From Heliopora coerulea (lineage: Eukaryota; Cnidaria; Anthozoa; Scleralcyonacea; Helioporidae): a stretch of DNA of 64,000 nucleotides. Below, piece by piece: positions 38,201 through 45,803 of this stretch. The notes below the pieces were generated by a model. The model was given only the letters and a program-made list of their open reading frames with translations, was not told where the DNA came from and ran no database searches. The DNA is taken from contig JASJOG010000007.1 of assembly GCA_030142905.1 (NCBI GenBank), positions 4,752,310 to 4,816,309 of the forward strand. Direction: 5' to 3'. The translations under genes were made by a program, and so were the position numbers. The stretch's first letter is position 1, and each line of letters begins with the position of its first letter.

Positions 38201-41200
38201 TACCGGTCCGCCGCTCTACCTGTTGAGCTATCGAGTCCACAGGGATTGGAGGCGAGTTTTTATCCAATTTAAGTGCACGAAATATTCTCGCGACAACCTA
38301 ACGCTATCCATGAGGATGGATGTGTAGTGTTTCAAATTCTATTTCAGAATCATAATACCCTGAGGATGATTTTGCGAAGCTCGTCATTCTTTTCGTAAAA
38401 AGGCGACCAGATGCTTTGTTCTGTTCGCCAAAGCACGCGTGAGAAAATAAAAACAAGTCGGGCACAGTATATGTTTCATAAGAACCCCAGGGTCAGATTT
38501 AATGAATATATTTTAGGTCAGAAAACGTTTTATGACTTTCAGCACATTATATAGCGCCCCGTTTCGGCCAAAAGGTGTATTAGAATTCTTTTTGGTCATC
38601 TAGCTGCTCTTCTGAGTTCATGAAACTTGGCAACACCTGTTATATAATGCACATAATAGGCAGAAATATAATGCACATCATCGAGCTGCTTCTCATAACT
38701 CCCTTCACAAACGCAAAAGTCGAGCGGCTCTTCAGCAGAATAAAGAGGGTGAAAACCATTCTTCGAAATCGTCTTGGCAGTCAATGACTGGACACGCAGT
38801 TACGAATCGGAGAGGAAGGGTGCCCAATCGCCGACTTCAAAGCTGAAGATGCCTTGGATTACTGGTTTAACCAAAAGGCTCGACGTATGAATTCGGCGAA
38901 ATCGCGTAATTATCCAAGCAAGAGAGCATCGGCAGCAACATCCTCGGTGCAAGTTAGTGATATTGCAGCAGCCACGCTATCAGATTTGGAGGAGGAAGAA
39001 GAGAAATACCAAGGCCACGATCAATTATGATGGGCAATATTGGATTTATTGGAAATTGTATAAGCACAGTTTTGCATCATGTGAGGCATGTTTGCCGTGT
39101 TTTACGCTAGTTCAAACAGCGAACTCTAATGCTTTTCTTTCTTATGCTTGGCAAAATAAAGAACACTTTAATATGTTGAATTGGTGCTGTGTTCAAATTA
39201 GGGATAAACCATTACGTCAACAAGGGGGCGGGGCACAGGGGGTTACCGAAATTACCGGAAGAAAATAGCGAAGCTGTTGCGATGCGATAATTCGGACCTT
39301 GGGACTAGAAGTCCAGCCCTCGAAATTTCTCTAAATCTTCGACGGCAAAAAATTGCCGTCGATATTTTAGAGTTCGGTGGCAACTCGACGGCAATTTTTT
39401 CCCTCGGGTTTATTGTAAGAGGAATTCTAAAACATATGTCGTAAGCAGCTGAATAATAAAAAAACAACTCAAAACTTTCCCATTTTAATATATAACTAGT
39501 CGTACTAAACGTTGTTATCATTAACAAATACGCAAGTAAAAAGAACAATATCAATGAACAAACATCAGTCCATCTTAATTAATCCTCGTCTGTTTGAGAA
39601 TCTGATTCAGAATCAGAATGAGAATCAGGAAGCAAATTTGGGTCAATCGTCTCAATAGTTGTGGATTCCTTTTTTCAGTACTCATCGTTAGTACTTTATG
39701 AAAGGCAATACGTAAGATCCATTTGTTAGTAAACAACGGTACTTAACGTCGCCATGAAAACACTTATTATCGTCGAGCAATGATGAGGAATAAAATTCAG
39801 GAAATCTGTAGATAATCATTTGTTCATAACATAGCACTTGAGTTTCTTAGAAGAATTGATGACATTCAGTAGGCAATAAGCACAAAAATCTTCGACGGCA
39901 AAAAATTGCAGTCGATAATTTCATTTTCGGCGGCAATTGCCTTTTGCCGTCGAAAATTTCGAGGGCTGGAAGTCTGTCTTAACGTGGATAAAAAAGCCTC
40001 TTTCTCCCATACTATTAAGACTCTGAAAAATAACTGACTACCAGTATTGTAAGTGGATCTTAAATATTATCTATCATGCACAAAATGGAGGAAGGCTTAA
40101 ATTGGACCACTCATTCTCAAAGCATGTCCATGACAGAATCAATGACTTTTTGGACTGATGCCAAAAGTATTAGAAAAGGGTGATATTCCCTGAACATGTG
40201 ATCACTACTATATAAGTTGTATAAATCTAATTTTTTCCATTTTTAGTCATTTTGTATAAGGTGGATACTACATAGCAAAGAGCTTAAGACTTAGAACACA
40301 AATGGAGTAACATCATAATCCTTCACTTAAAGTTATTCTTTTTATCCATTGAACATTGTCAAATAATTTGCTCATATTTATGAATTATCTCCTCTAATTT
40401 CCTTTCAAGATACTTATACTACTTACTAGACCTATGCTTAGTTTCAGTATATGGTAAAAGCAAAGTGTTACATAGGGAGTGTTGAACAATACATAAAAAA
40501 CCTGAAGCATTAGGGACCTAACAAAACTTAGGAGAGAAAACACCAATTTTTCAAGGGAAGGCCCCTAATGAAAATGAAATGCTTCACACCAACAAAGGCT
40601 TCACTCTGACTAAATTTTGGCAGTTTCCTGACTTGTTTAGCTTTTGGGTCTGGTCTTAATCAGCTCTCTACAAGAGTGGGTCTCATTGACATTACACCCT
40701 GAGACCAAATTAACTAGCTCACTTCTGCCCTAGATATGTTATCAGCTACACAAATCATACAAGCTTTGATGATGATCACAGATAAATGTGTTTGTCTTGT
40801 TTTACTGCCTGCTTTTGCAGCATAATATAAATTAAAATTCTTTGTCCAAGGACAAACTTTTCATGATGTCCAAATCAAATGAAATTTTGTCAACATTGCC
40901 TTGAATATGTTTTTCTGCTGCCATAGTAATCAACTTGTTTGTCTGCTGAAATTTCATATTTGTTATTTTTGACAGAAGAGAATTGTTATCTCCTTTCCTG
41001 AAACCTTGTTCAAACTTTTCCAAAGTTTACAGTATGAAGGACTAGAGTCATGTAATAATGGTTACAGTGTTCCCAGAATGCAGTTAGTGTTGTTTAATGG
41101 CCTGAAGGAAGCACTGACATGTTAGTGCCATCCTTATGATAATGGGGATTCCAGAAAAAAATATCCTAATTATCACAAGAAATGCTCTAATGGAGGACAT

Positions 41201-42908
41201 ACTCCATGTGGTTGGTACCTGAAGGAAGATATGTTGAAAATATTTACGTAACACGTGACCACTAAGACCACAAATCACCATGCGCTTTAGTGACCCTGAC
41301 GTCATTATGCATAAGGCCTATTCCTCTAACCCTGCTGTGCATGCAAACATGGGGTAATTACTCTGTATTTGATTTGCCTGTTTTTCAAATGGTTCTCAAC
41401 ATAGTACTATGCTGAATTCCATCCTTCAAATTCCATATGAACATCTCACATACATTCCAATCCATATTAAAATGCTTTTTGCATACTATTTTGACATACT
41501 TATTTACACATGCAGTTCAATTCCAGCAGTAAGATGATACCTGGGGTCAAAGTGTCAAAATCCCATAGCTTCAATTTCTAATTCTGGGTCACCGCCCACT
41601 CTTCACCCTATTTCACTGGCATCGAGCAAGCATTTCCACAAGCTCGAATGACACCAATATCGGTACATGTACCTTGTTATTTCACGACAAAATACAGCCT
41701 GACCTTGACGTTTTACAGAAGTCAATCAAACCTAAACCTGAAGTGAGCTATAAACAGTACTGCACACATTCAACATTACTGGGGAAACTGAACGAGTGAT
41801 TCTCAAAATAAAGTTATCTGGCAACACTCGTAAAAGTGAAGTTAAATCCTTGGAACAATTTAAATATTGTCCCTCCAACTGTTTCTTCATTCTTAAAACC
41901 CCCGAAAATGTGAATAAACCCTAGAGTTACGGTTAAGTTAAGGTTAGGGTTAGCGTTAGGGTTTGATGCACATTCTCGGGATATTTAAAGAACGAAGAAA
42001 CACCTTTACGAATATTGCTGTTATATTCATAGCTTTAGTTGTGAGCTTTGTTTCACACAAATGGTAAAGTCCTTTCCACATTAACTACTAAAATCGCAAA
42101 AGTCTCAAAACCTTATACGCCAAACGCGAAATGATATAATCCAGTCACTGACAGGTTTTAGTATTTGTAAACAACGAAAATATTAAATCTCCACGCATTT
42201 CGATCATGTTTAAGTTTCCACTAGTTTTCTAAACGGTTCGCCTCACGGCTAAGTAATAATCTAACATACCCTTTAATCACATACGGAGATAAAATGTTGA
42301 AGAACTTGGCCTAGATTTAAAACAAATCGTCACTAAACTTTACGTTTGGTAAGTGGACAATTAGCGAAACTGTAACAATCCAAACTGGTTAGTTGACACA
42401 ATCATCAGGGCGAATCAACTGGTCAACAAACATTTCAGAAAATTAGGACAGAAGTGGCACGTTGTTGTCGGTGAAGATGCTATCTTATCGACGTGTTCGT
42501 CCCAACAACAACTGAAAAAGAATAACATACCTCAGTGTGGCCGCCTCCCAGTTGATCGATCTCAATTACTAGTCCAGCGCTCTTTAAGCCCTCGAGGTAG
42601 AACTCTCTGCACTTGACGCGCTTTTCTTCGGTTGCTTGCTCTTTCTCGTCGTCGATGGTTGAAGGGTCAGGAACCTCATACACAAGAACCATGTCAACAA
42701 GACTGACCCCGTCTCTCAAGCGGTTCGTCCCGGGCTCGGCGTTTATCGACGGGGAAGCCATGTTTTGCTCGCCTTCGTTTGGATCGTTTACTTGGTTTTT
42801 TAGCAAGATAGCACCTTCATCTACAAAAGAAGAACCGTCGTCGTTAGCTTGTTCTCTCGTGTCGCGTGGGTGAAAAGACACAGAAGGGTGCAGCTCTCCT
42901 GAAGACAT
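20903..42908 (-). CDS. Anoctamin (TMEM16) channel/scramblase, complete, five coding exons, 896 aa
   Basis: Anoctamins are ten-helix membrane proteins acting as calcium-activated chloride channels or lipid scramblases. Coding exons in transcription order are 42908-42531, 27555-26003, 24129-24002, 22384-21988 and 21137-20903, with GT/AG borders and matching phases. The N-terminal cytosolic/dimerisation region includes RLRDGVSLVDMVLVYEVPD (about 63-81) and FFVKIHAPWEV. YPLHDGPCEIPEG precedes TM1; a cysteine-rich loop (EDVCDSN to KDSC) follows it. Calcium-site acids line up with the family: E640 in TM6 (SNVTE), E682 and E685 in TM7 (EYLE), E714 and D718 in TM8 (AEIRVD). The family's NNxxE on TM6 reads SNxxE. 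NAFVIAFTSDFI and RYIGYRE are further signatures. Closest to the ANO4/5/6/7 side by eye, not ANO8/10; subtype uncertain. Intron 1 (about 15 kb) holds a LINE, a foldback and a SINE. One exon of 1,553 nt is unusual. Confidence 0.95.
22952..23047. repeat. Near-perfect hairpin in anoctamin intron 3
   Basis: The left arm 'aaaaagttaaaaggtcggta' then 'gactgccgaattta' is mirrored at the right by 'taaattcggcagtc' and 'tgccaatctttcaacttttt', around an AT-rich centre (TTAATTAATT). A MITE-like hairpin of about 96 bp, with no coding content. Confidence 0.75.
23421..23515. repeat. Degenerate interstitial telomere-like repeats in inverted arrangement
   Basis: Blocks of 'ggttaggattagagttag' are followed by the opposite strand's 'aatcctaaccctaattc' and 'ctaatcctaac', bounded by 'cttaagattcagg' and its mirror 'cttgaatcttagg'. 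The units resemble variant TTAGGG repeats. Similar scraps occur at 10240-10260, 10427-10440 and 41928-41965, so a dispersed repeat is as likely as a true telomere scar. Confidence 0.5.
24609..24957 (+). mobile_element. tRNA-derived SINE-like element with an inverted partial copy at its left
   Basis: A unit running from about 24722 to 24957 contains a tRNA-like region (24834-24904) and a tail 'caacatttttcagttgactt' then 'cggcagtgtag'. The 3' half is repeated in reverse orientation at 24609-24692, giving arms of about 85 bp that could fold back. A second copy of the unit lies at 38115-38365 on the other strand. It lies in anoctamin intron 2. Confidence 0.7.
24834..24904 (+). ncRNA. tRNA-Thr-like sequence (pseudo-tRNA within SINE)
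   Basis: The acceptor arms GACTCGA and TCGAGTC pair perfectly. The D arm (GCTC/GAGC) and TPsiC loop (TTCAAAT) are intact, preserving the A-box and B-box promoter text. The loop would carry GGT (Thr) as anticodon. Position 33 is C instead of U, the anticodon stem has mismatches at both ends, and the T stem has one A-C mismatch. This fits a tRNA-derived SINE head better than a working tRNA gene. Confidence 0.6.
25633..25964 (+). repeat. Two-copy dispersed repeat, copy A (partner 35363-35700)
   Basis: Copies A and B align end to end: 'tgatagaaacatgaatgacg', 'tagccgagtgtttt', 'cattcatgtttctatcac' or its near match, 'ttctatttgttttataaaat', 'ccaagg', 'ctctaatacaaaatga' or its near match, and 'gtccaatc.gagcgtgc'. 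The first 150 bp form an inverted repeat. TGACGTCA-type motifs recur three times. No coding frame. Confidence 0.75.
29086..29134. repeat. (ATAC)n microsatellite
   Basis: About twelve uninterrupted copies of the tetranucleotide ATAC. The short open frames read through it on both strands are artefacts of the repeat. Confidence 0.95.
29221..29270. repeat. (TA)n microsatellite with short (CA)n insert
   Basis: An alternating TA tract of about 30 bp, interrupted by CACACA and followed by more TATA. Simple sequence only. Confidence 0.95.
30771..34211 (+). CDS. CR1/L2-type LINE polyprotein: 2A-like motif, PHD-type zinc finger, AP endonuclease, reverse transcriptase
   Basis: An intact ORF of 1,146 codons from the first ATG, 30771; the open frame extends upstream to 30687 without an ATG. 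Order: N-terminal region ending in GDIETQPGP (residues 92-100), which resembles the DxExNPGP ribosome-skipping 2A motif; a C4HC3 zinc finger (about 113-157: CPEC, CGEC, FHIKC, CYSC); an apurinic-type endonuclease from about 206 (IAHLNINS, GETKID, YGGGLVIYVR, VVGDLNCDL, LSDHKLVYAVM); and a reverse transcriptase with KATGHDTIPARIL, SMDLSKAFDLIPH, GVPQGSVLGPLLFN and the catalytic YADD at 33405-33416. It copies its RNA into DNA at a nicked chromosomal target. It lies antisense in anoctamin intron 1. No stop or frameshift interrupts it, so insertion is probably recent. Clade assignment is by motif pattern only. Confidence 0.93.
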   Translation: MDGVSYEYIPLLRFEMSFLLEISYAMCKHILTEFKLLRFDKLEPPRICISLHGIIQREYRIKRFLKSRCIYSSKGTATFNPSVISLILIRCGDIETQPGPITIKSTTSKKPKCPECSRTVAKNHKALYCGECTRLFHIKCVGLNTRSSSGQWTCYSCALPNFSDSFFDESVNEPSYRSAYNEEISEPSTIAEELSVKLQKHSKNIRIAHLNINSIAGFKFTEVKFFIQENLFDIIVLGETKIDDAFPDSQFYIKGFRMLRKDRNRYGGGLVIYVRRELIINRLCEFECKHIESLTFSMQQRRTTKKIIVIAAYKPPNLPKSIWTQDIGDLLLRIRNRYDDIVVVGDLNCDLSNPDKYDKQGRALLDLMEAYNMSNMVKEPTRVVTSTSSLIDVILTTSPRLFITSGGFDLGLSDHKLVYAVMRAHCPRHRRRFVIKRRFKNYVSDSFCEDVGRIPFHVASVFDDMDDVCWAWTKLLSDVVDDHAPIKRSVVRREHVSYMSPELLDAIRLRNKLKKRFLKTNHSSDREKYRFQRNLTTSLRRKTISTYIQDKANNAKGDPKQFWNTIKPLMHCKKVNQREAIYLKVGDEMITEKEAVANVFAEYFAEVQSPNETLDMSVDEYLNSNHPSISAIFKENWAVKEFQFRRVDPAEILSILKSLDPHKATGHDTIPARILRDCATTITFPLTCLINDVITSAYVPIDWKLAEICPIFKKDDVLDKTKYRPVSILVILDKIFEKCLNYQLTEHFSGILSPFLSAYRKDYNCEAVLLRLIEDWRMDLDQKKTVGIVSMDLSKAFDLIPHNLLLAKLSAYGIGKESLTILQSYLLDRSQQVKIEDIASDRFSVIRGVPQGSVLGPLLFNVFLNDLFYFIKVAKLSNYADDNQLYTSDLNPAVVEETINQELKIASMWFSNNNLILNPDKCKSMMISNKIQIDDLTFAINGKPIPRVDSLELLGIVVEKSLYFSNHISKIAKKVGKQLDVLSRFKKILSRSTKLCLYKSFIIPHFSYCSSIWQNCLKADSNKLEKLNERALRYIYKDFGTDYQILAGSNGGTLEDRRKIEILNIVFKALNNLLPSYITNMFESRENIKNLRDTNMLVLPRVNTTRYGLKSTVYVACKEWNALPDDLRNIVQLKDFKRAVRNFIIT
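34212..34491 (+). mobile_element. LINE 3'UTR with (TATC)n tail
   Basis: Directly after the ORF stop comes a T-rich low-complexity tract (ATTTATTT repeats, 34217-34290) and about 200 bp of non-coding sequence ending in AAATAAAG and three copies of TATC (to about 34491). A short tandem repeat tail rather than poly(A) is typical of CR1/L2-like elements. I did not find a clear target duplication. Confidence 0.7.
35363..35700 (+). repeat. Two-copy dispersed repeat, copy B (partner 25633-25964)
   Basis: Same order of blocks as copy A, with the same inner inverted repeat (CATGAATGACGTCATTT near the left, GGCGCCATTCATGTTTCT near the centre). It lies in anoctamin intron 1, as copy A lies in intron 2, in the same orientation. 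Confidence 0.75.
37850..37945. repeat. GC-rich minisatellite (GACCGCAG / GAGCCGCAAA units)
   Basis: Repeated 'gaccgcag' and 'ccgagccgcaaa' blocks, with a period near 44 bp and a half-period near 22. The other side of the foldback (36730-36790) carries related text on the opposite strand (TGCGTCTGCGTCCGTCCTGC). This is sharply more CpG-rich than the surroundings. Confidence 0.7.
38115..38365 (-). mobile_element. tRNA-derived SINE-like element, copy 2
   Basis: A minus-strand copy of the 24722-24957 unit: tRNA-like head at 38237-38167, same tail, and the same upstream block ('gtgcacttaaattggataaa' with one or two changes). It separates the middle and outer right arms of the foldback, so it probably inserted into it. 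The tRNA-like part again has intact acceptor arms and B box. Confidence 0.75.
39313..39969. mobile_element. TIR element with AAGT flanks
   Basis: The left end CCAGCCCTCGAAATTT is inverted at the right end (AAATTTCGAGGGCTGG). AAGT occurs on both sides (39309-39312 and 39970-39973). 'cttcgacggcaaaaaattg' is repeated just inside both ends. About 657 bp, no transposase. It lies in anoctamin intron 1. Confidence 0.75.
39974..42530. other. Anoctamin intron 1, distal part: no gene seen
   Basis: AT-rich intron sequence up to the donor of exon 1 (42530). Variant telomere-like text ('ggttagggttagcgttaggg') is at 41942-41965. I find no exon and no named element. Confidence 0.4.
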
Positions 42909-44404
42909 CTTTTTTGAATGCAGTTGACGCTAGAATGTTCAAACTCCTCCCCTTTACCCCAAGCTGATTGTTTTCGAGTGCTATTATTGTATGATTAATG
43001 CTTTAAATTATTAATGAACAGCTTACTGTCCAAATTAATCATTAAGTGTGGATTGACACTAACATCTCCCGATCTCTTATTCCCTTGAACAAAAACCAAT
43101 ATTTAAAATATTTTTATATGTCACAATGATGACTCTAGTGATGGAAGGAATCGTCAGGGTAGCTGTGCACTGGACAAATTTTTTCTTGCGAAGCGACTTT
43201 GTTTTGTTTCATGGGCACTCAACCGCAACAAATGAAAAATCTATTCAGTTTATGCCATGGAATATTATTTGATCGACTAGAAGTTCAAATCCGTAATTTG
43301 TTCTCCATTTTTTCCGATATTTTTTCCGAGTTACTTTGTTCCCAGCATGCGTCCCTGCAAACGAGATGTTGCCACAGGAGATTTCCGTGACCTCTCAGCA
43401 AGGCTGAAGCCTTTTGTATCATTGTCTACTCCAAACTCTAAAGGCAACAATTAATGTGCTATTGATTATTTTCTAAAAAGGCAATGGCTTAGGTCACAAG
43501 TTGAACGGATTTTGAGGACGCTTGCCAGAATATGAAGACTCAAACATCAGAGGTGCCCAACGCTTTGTTTGACTTCTCGCTGACTATCTATAAAGTACTG
43601 TGGTTACAACAAACTCTGAGTCTGGAGAGGAAAATTAACGGCACGGACGAAGAGATTTTGTTTGGAATCGACATCAATTCTTACACAACCAATTTGCGCC
43701 GCAACAAATAATTTCGTACGCAACCTCGTCCCAGAACCATTTGCAGATGTTTCTCCACAGCTCCGAAGGAGTATTTTCAAAATCACTTTGCAGCGCGAAA
43801 ACGGACGTGACAGCTACCTCCATAAGTCGCTGAACCTGATAGTTGTCTTTATTCTAGGAGATATAGCCGTCGAAATGACAGAAGACGTTCCGGGTGAGGA
43901 AGACAGTAAAGTTGTGATAAAATAATTTAAAAACAATAAGAGTGAAGGAACAGACCAACTGAAAACAGGAAGTCTACAGTATAATGACAATAAAAATCTT
44001 GTGATGGTGCATGCTACTAAGTGATGCACACTGGTTCAGGAATCTTGCCTTCATGCCATCATTTATTGCCTTTATAAAAAAGCGAGCCTTGCCACGAACT
44101 ACCGTAGATTATCGACACATAGGAGCGTAGTTGAGTTGTATTTTGGCAAAATCGATCATGTCGCAATGCAAAATTGCGTATCTGGTGCCACCCACCTGTG
44201 TGCAATTTTGAGGAAGATGCAAGGAGGGCATGAATTACCGTGCCTCTTCAACTATTATTTTGATTATGTATTGAAGATGGAGACACATGAGATGACTAAG
44301 CCTTCCCAGAAGATTGAGGTATCGAGTTTGAATATGACGTTACCATTTTTATTAACATTACAACAGTGTTGTGATGTTGTCCACAATATATGTTTAGTGT
44401 CCAG
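42909..44404. other. Anoctamin upstream region, no gene recognised
   Basis: Probable 5'UTR and promoter side of the anoctamin gene; transcription start not visible. An 87-codon frame at 43662-43925 (plus) has no similarity that I recognise and lacks splice or promoter support, so it is not called as a gene. Confidence 0.35.
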
Positions 44405-44945
44405 CAGTGGCGTGGGAAGCAGGGGGGCCACGGGGGCTGCGGCCCCCTTAACATTTTATTTAGGGGGAGCCGGCAATATCGCTCGACCCCCTTTAAAAAC
44501 AGATATGGTAACACTATGTAAAGGTTTTTCTAATTTTTGTTATTGCATGTATTTGCATTTTAAAATTAAAATATAAAATATTAAAAATCTAATGTACTGC
44601 ACACATTTTAACGATGGTTGATACTTTACTATAATTTAGAATTGCGCGAAGGTGCCGTTAAAACGCGGGGTAAATGTATGGTCACCTTTACTCTTCTTTA
44701 TAAGGGTTAAAAAAAGCTATGACATTTTATAATTGTATTTAGTCTTTTAATTCACAAATTGGTAATCCACTGAAACATTTCTTTCTCGTATACACGAAAT
44801 GTGTCTTACTGTAGAAGTATAACTACAAGTATTGTCCGAGCATTCTCAACAATCTTGGCTATGAAAACATTTACGTAAGAACGTCCACCTTGAACTAAAA
44901 TTTTGTTCCCGGCCCCTTAAGTTCAACTAGCTTCCTACGCCACTG
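44405..44945. mobile_element. Non-autonomous hAT-type element with perfect 8-bp target duplication
   Basis: It starts CAGTGGCGTGGGAAGC and ends GCTTCCTACGCCACTG, with an exact GTGTCCAG duplication at 44397-44404 and 44946-44953. 541 bp, no transposase frame. The internal G-rich end ('ggggggccacgggggctgcg') is typical of this group. A related end fragment is at 48514-48570 ('gcgtaggaagctggttgaag') and a weaker one at 62508-62590. Confidence 0.88.
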
Positions 44946-45290
44946 GTGTCCAGTTATCAGTACTGCGGCAAATTGCTTGTGAGGTCCAAGAACCATGTTA
45001 ATAATAGTCTTGGTTGTTCTATCAATACATTTTTTTTACGTGTTCGAACAACAGTAAACGACTGTTGATGCCTTATCATCGTTAAACAATGTAACTGAAA
45101 CAATTCATATAAATATTCTTGATTCATTCCTGATTACGTTTTGTCAAGCAATACTCCTGATTCATTCCAGTTGAGATGTCGGTGTTGTTAATATATTGTT
45201 CAGCCAACAATGCTCCGACAACTCAAATGACTTTTGGGTTTGTGGGCACTATGTATTTTTGTGCCCCCTCTAGGTCATATAACCAATTAA

Positions 45291-45799
45291 GGTGGTGTTT
45301 ATGTGGAAGCGAGCTAGCCCTCCTAGTAGCACTGGCCCTTTTTGCCGTAACCTCGCCCCTGTGAAATCCTTTGTGTAACTTGCTTTCGTTCATATTTGAG
45401 GAAAGCCAGCCCTCCTAAGCGAGATCTCGCTATTGGCTACCCGAGATCTCGCCTAGGAGGGCTGGAATCTTCCATGTAGATATTTGTAAACACACTCAAA
45501 AGGGCTGGCCCTCCCACAACGCATGAGCGCGAGATCCAGCCCTTCCAGAAGGGGCAGAAAATTGCCATTAAAAGGCGAGGTGAAATCCAACCCTCTTAAG
45601 CAGGTTTTCCACTTGGAAATAAATTCGCGCGAATGGAATTTTTCTTTTGTCTCATGGGTTGCCTACTATGACTAATGACAAACCTATTCGATTTATGCAA
45701 AGAAATGTCGATTCGTGCGAATTTATTCGCAAGTGGAAAATCGGCTTTACTAGGGCTAGCCCTACCAAGAGAGCTGGCTCGCCTCCATATAAACACCCC
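45291..45799. mobile_element. TTAA-flanked TIR element (piggyBac-type target site)
   Basis: TTAA lies on both sides (45287-45290 and 45800-45803). The left end GGTGGTGTTTATGTGGAAGC, then GAGCTAGCCCTCCT, is inverted at the right (AGAGCTGGCTCGCCTCCATA, then TAAACACCCC). Repeated 'agccctcct' and 'aggagggctgg' blocks and 'gagatctcg' palindromes lie inside. No transposase. A partial relative is at 60957-61165. Confidence 0.75.
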
Positions 45800-45803
45800 T
45801 TAA

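Larger units (their letters stand above)
36076..38408. mobile_element. Nested foldback structure with GC-rich tandem core
   Basis: Three pairs of inverted arms nest in order. Outer: 36076-36112 against 38372-38408, 37 of 37 bases matching by my count. Middle: about 36376-36515 against 37978-38115, including 'cacccaatgtaatcaatcta' and 'atatggggctaaaatagtga'. Inner: 'acagtactgctcag' at about 36707 against 'ctgagcagtactgt' at about 37963, next to GC-rich CGCAG/CTGCG tracts on each side. The left arm has extra blocks at 36113-36375 and 36520-36705. The right arm holds a SINE. No transposase is recognised. Confidence 0.75.

Noticed and set aside
43662..43925. 87-codon open frame upstream of the anoctamin gene
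   Set aside because: No recognisable domain, no splice or promoter evidence, and a similar-length frame overlaps on the opposite strand.
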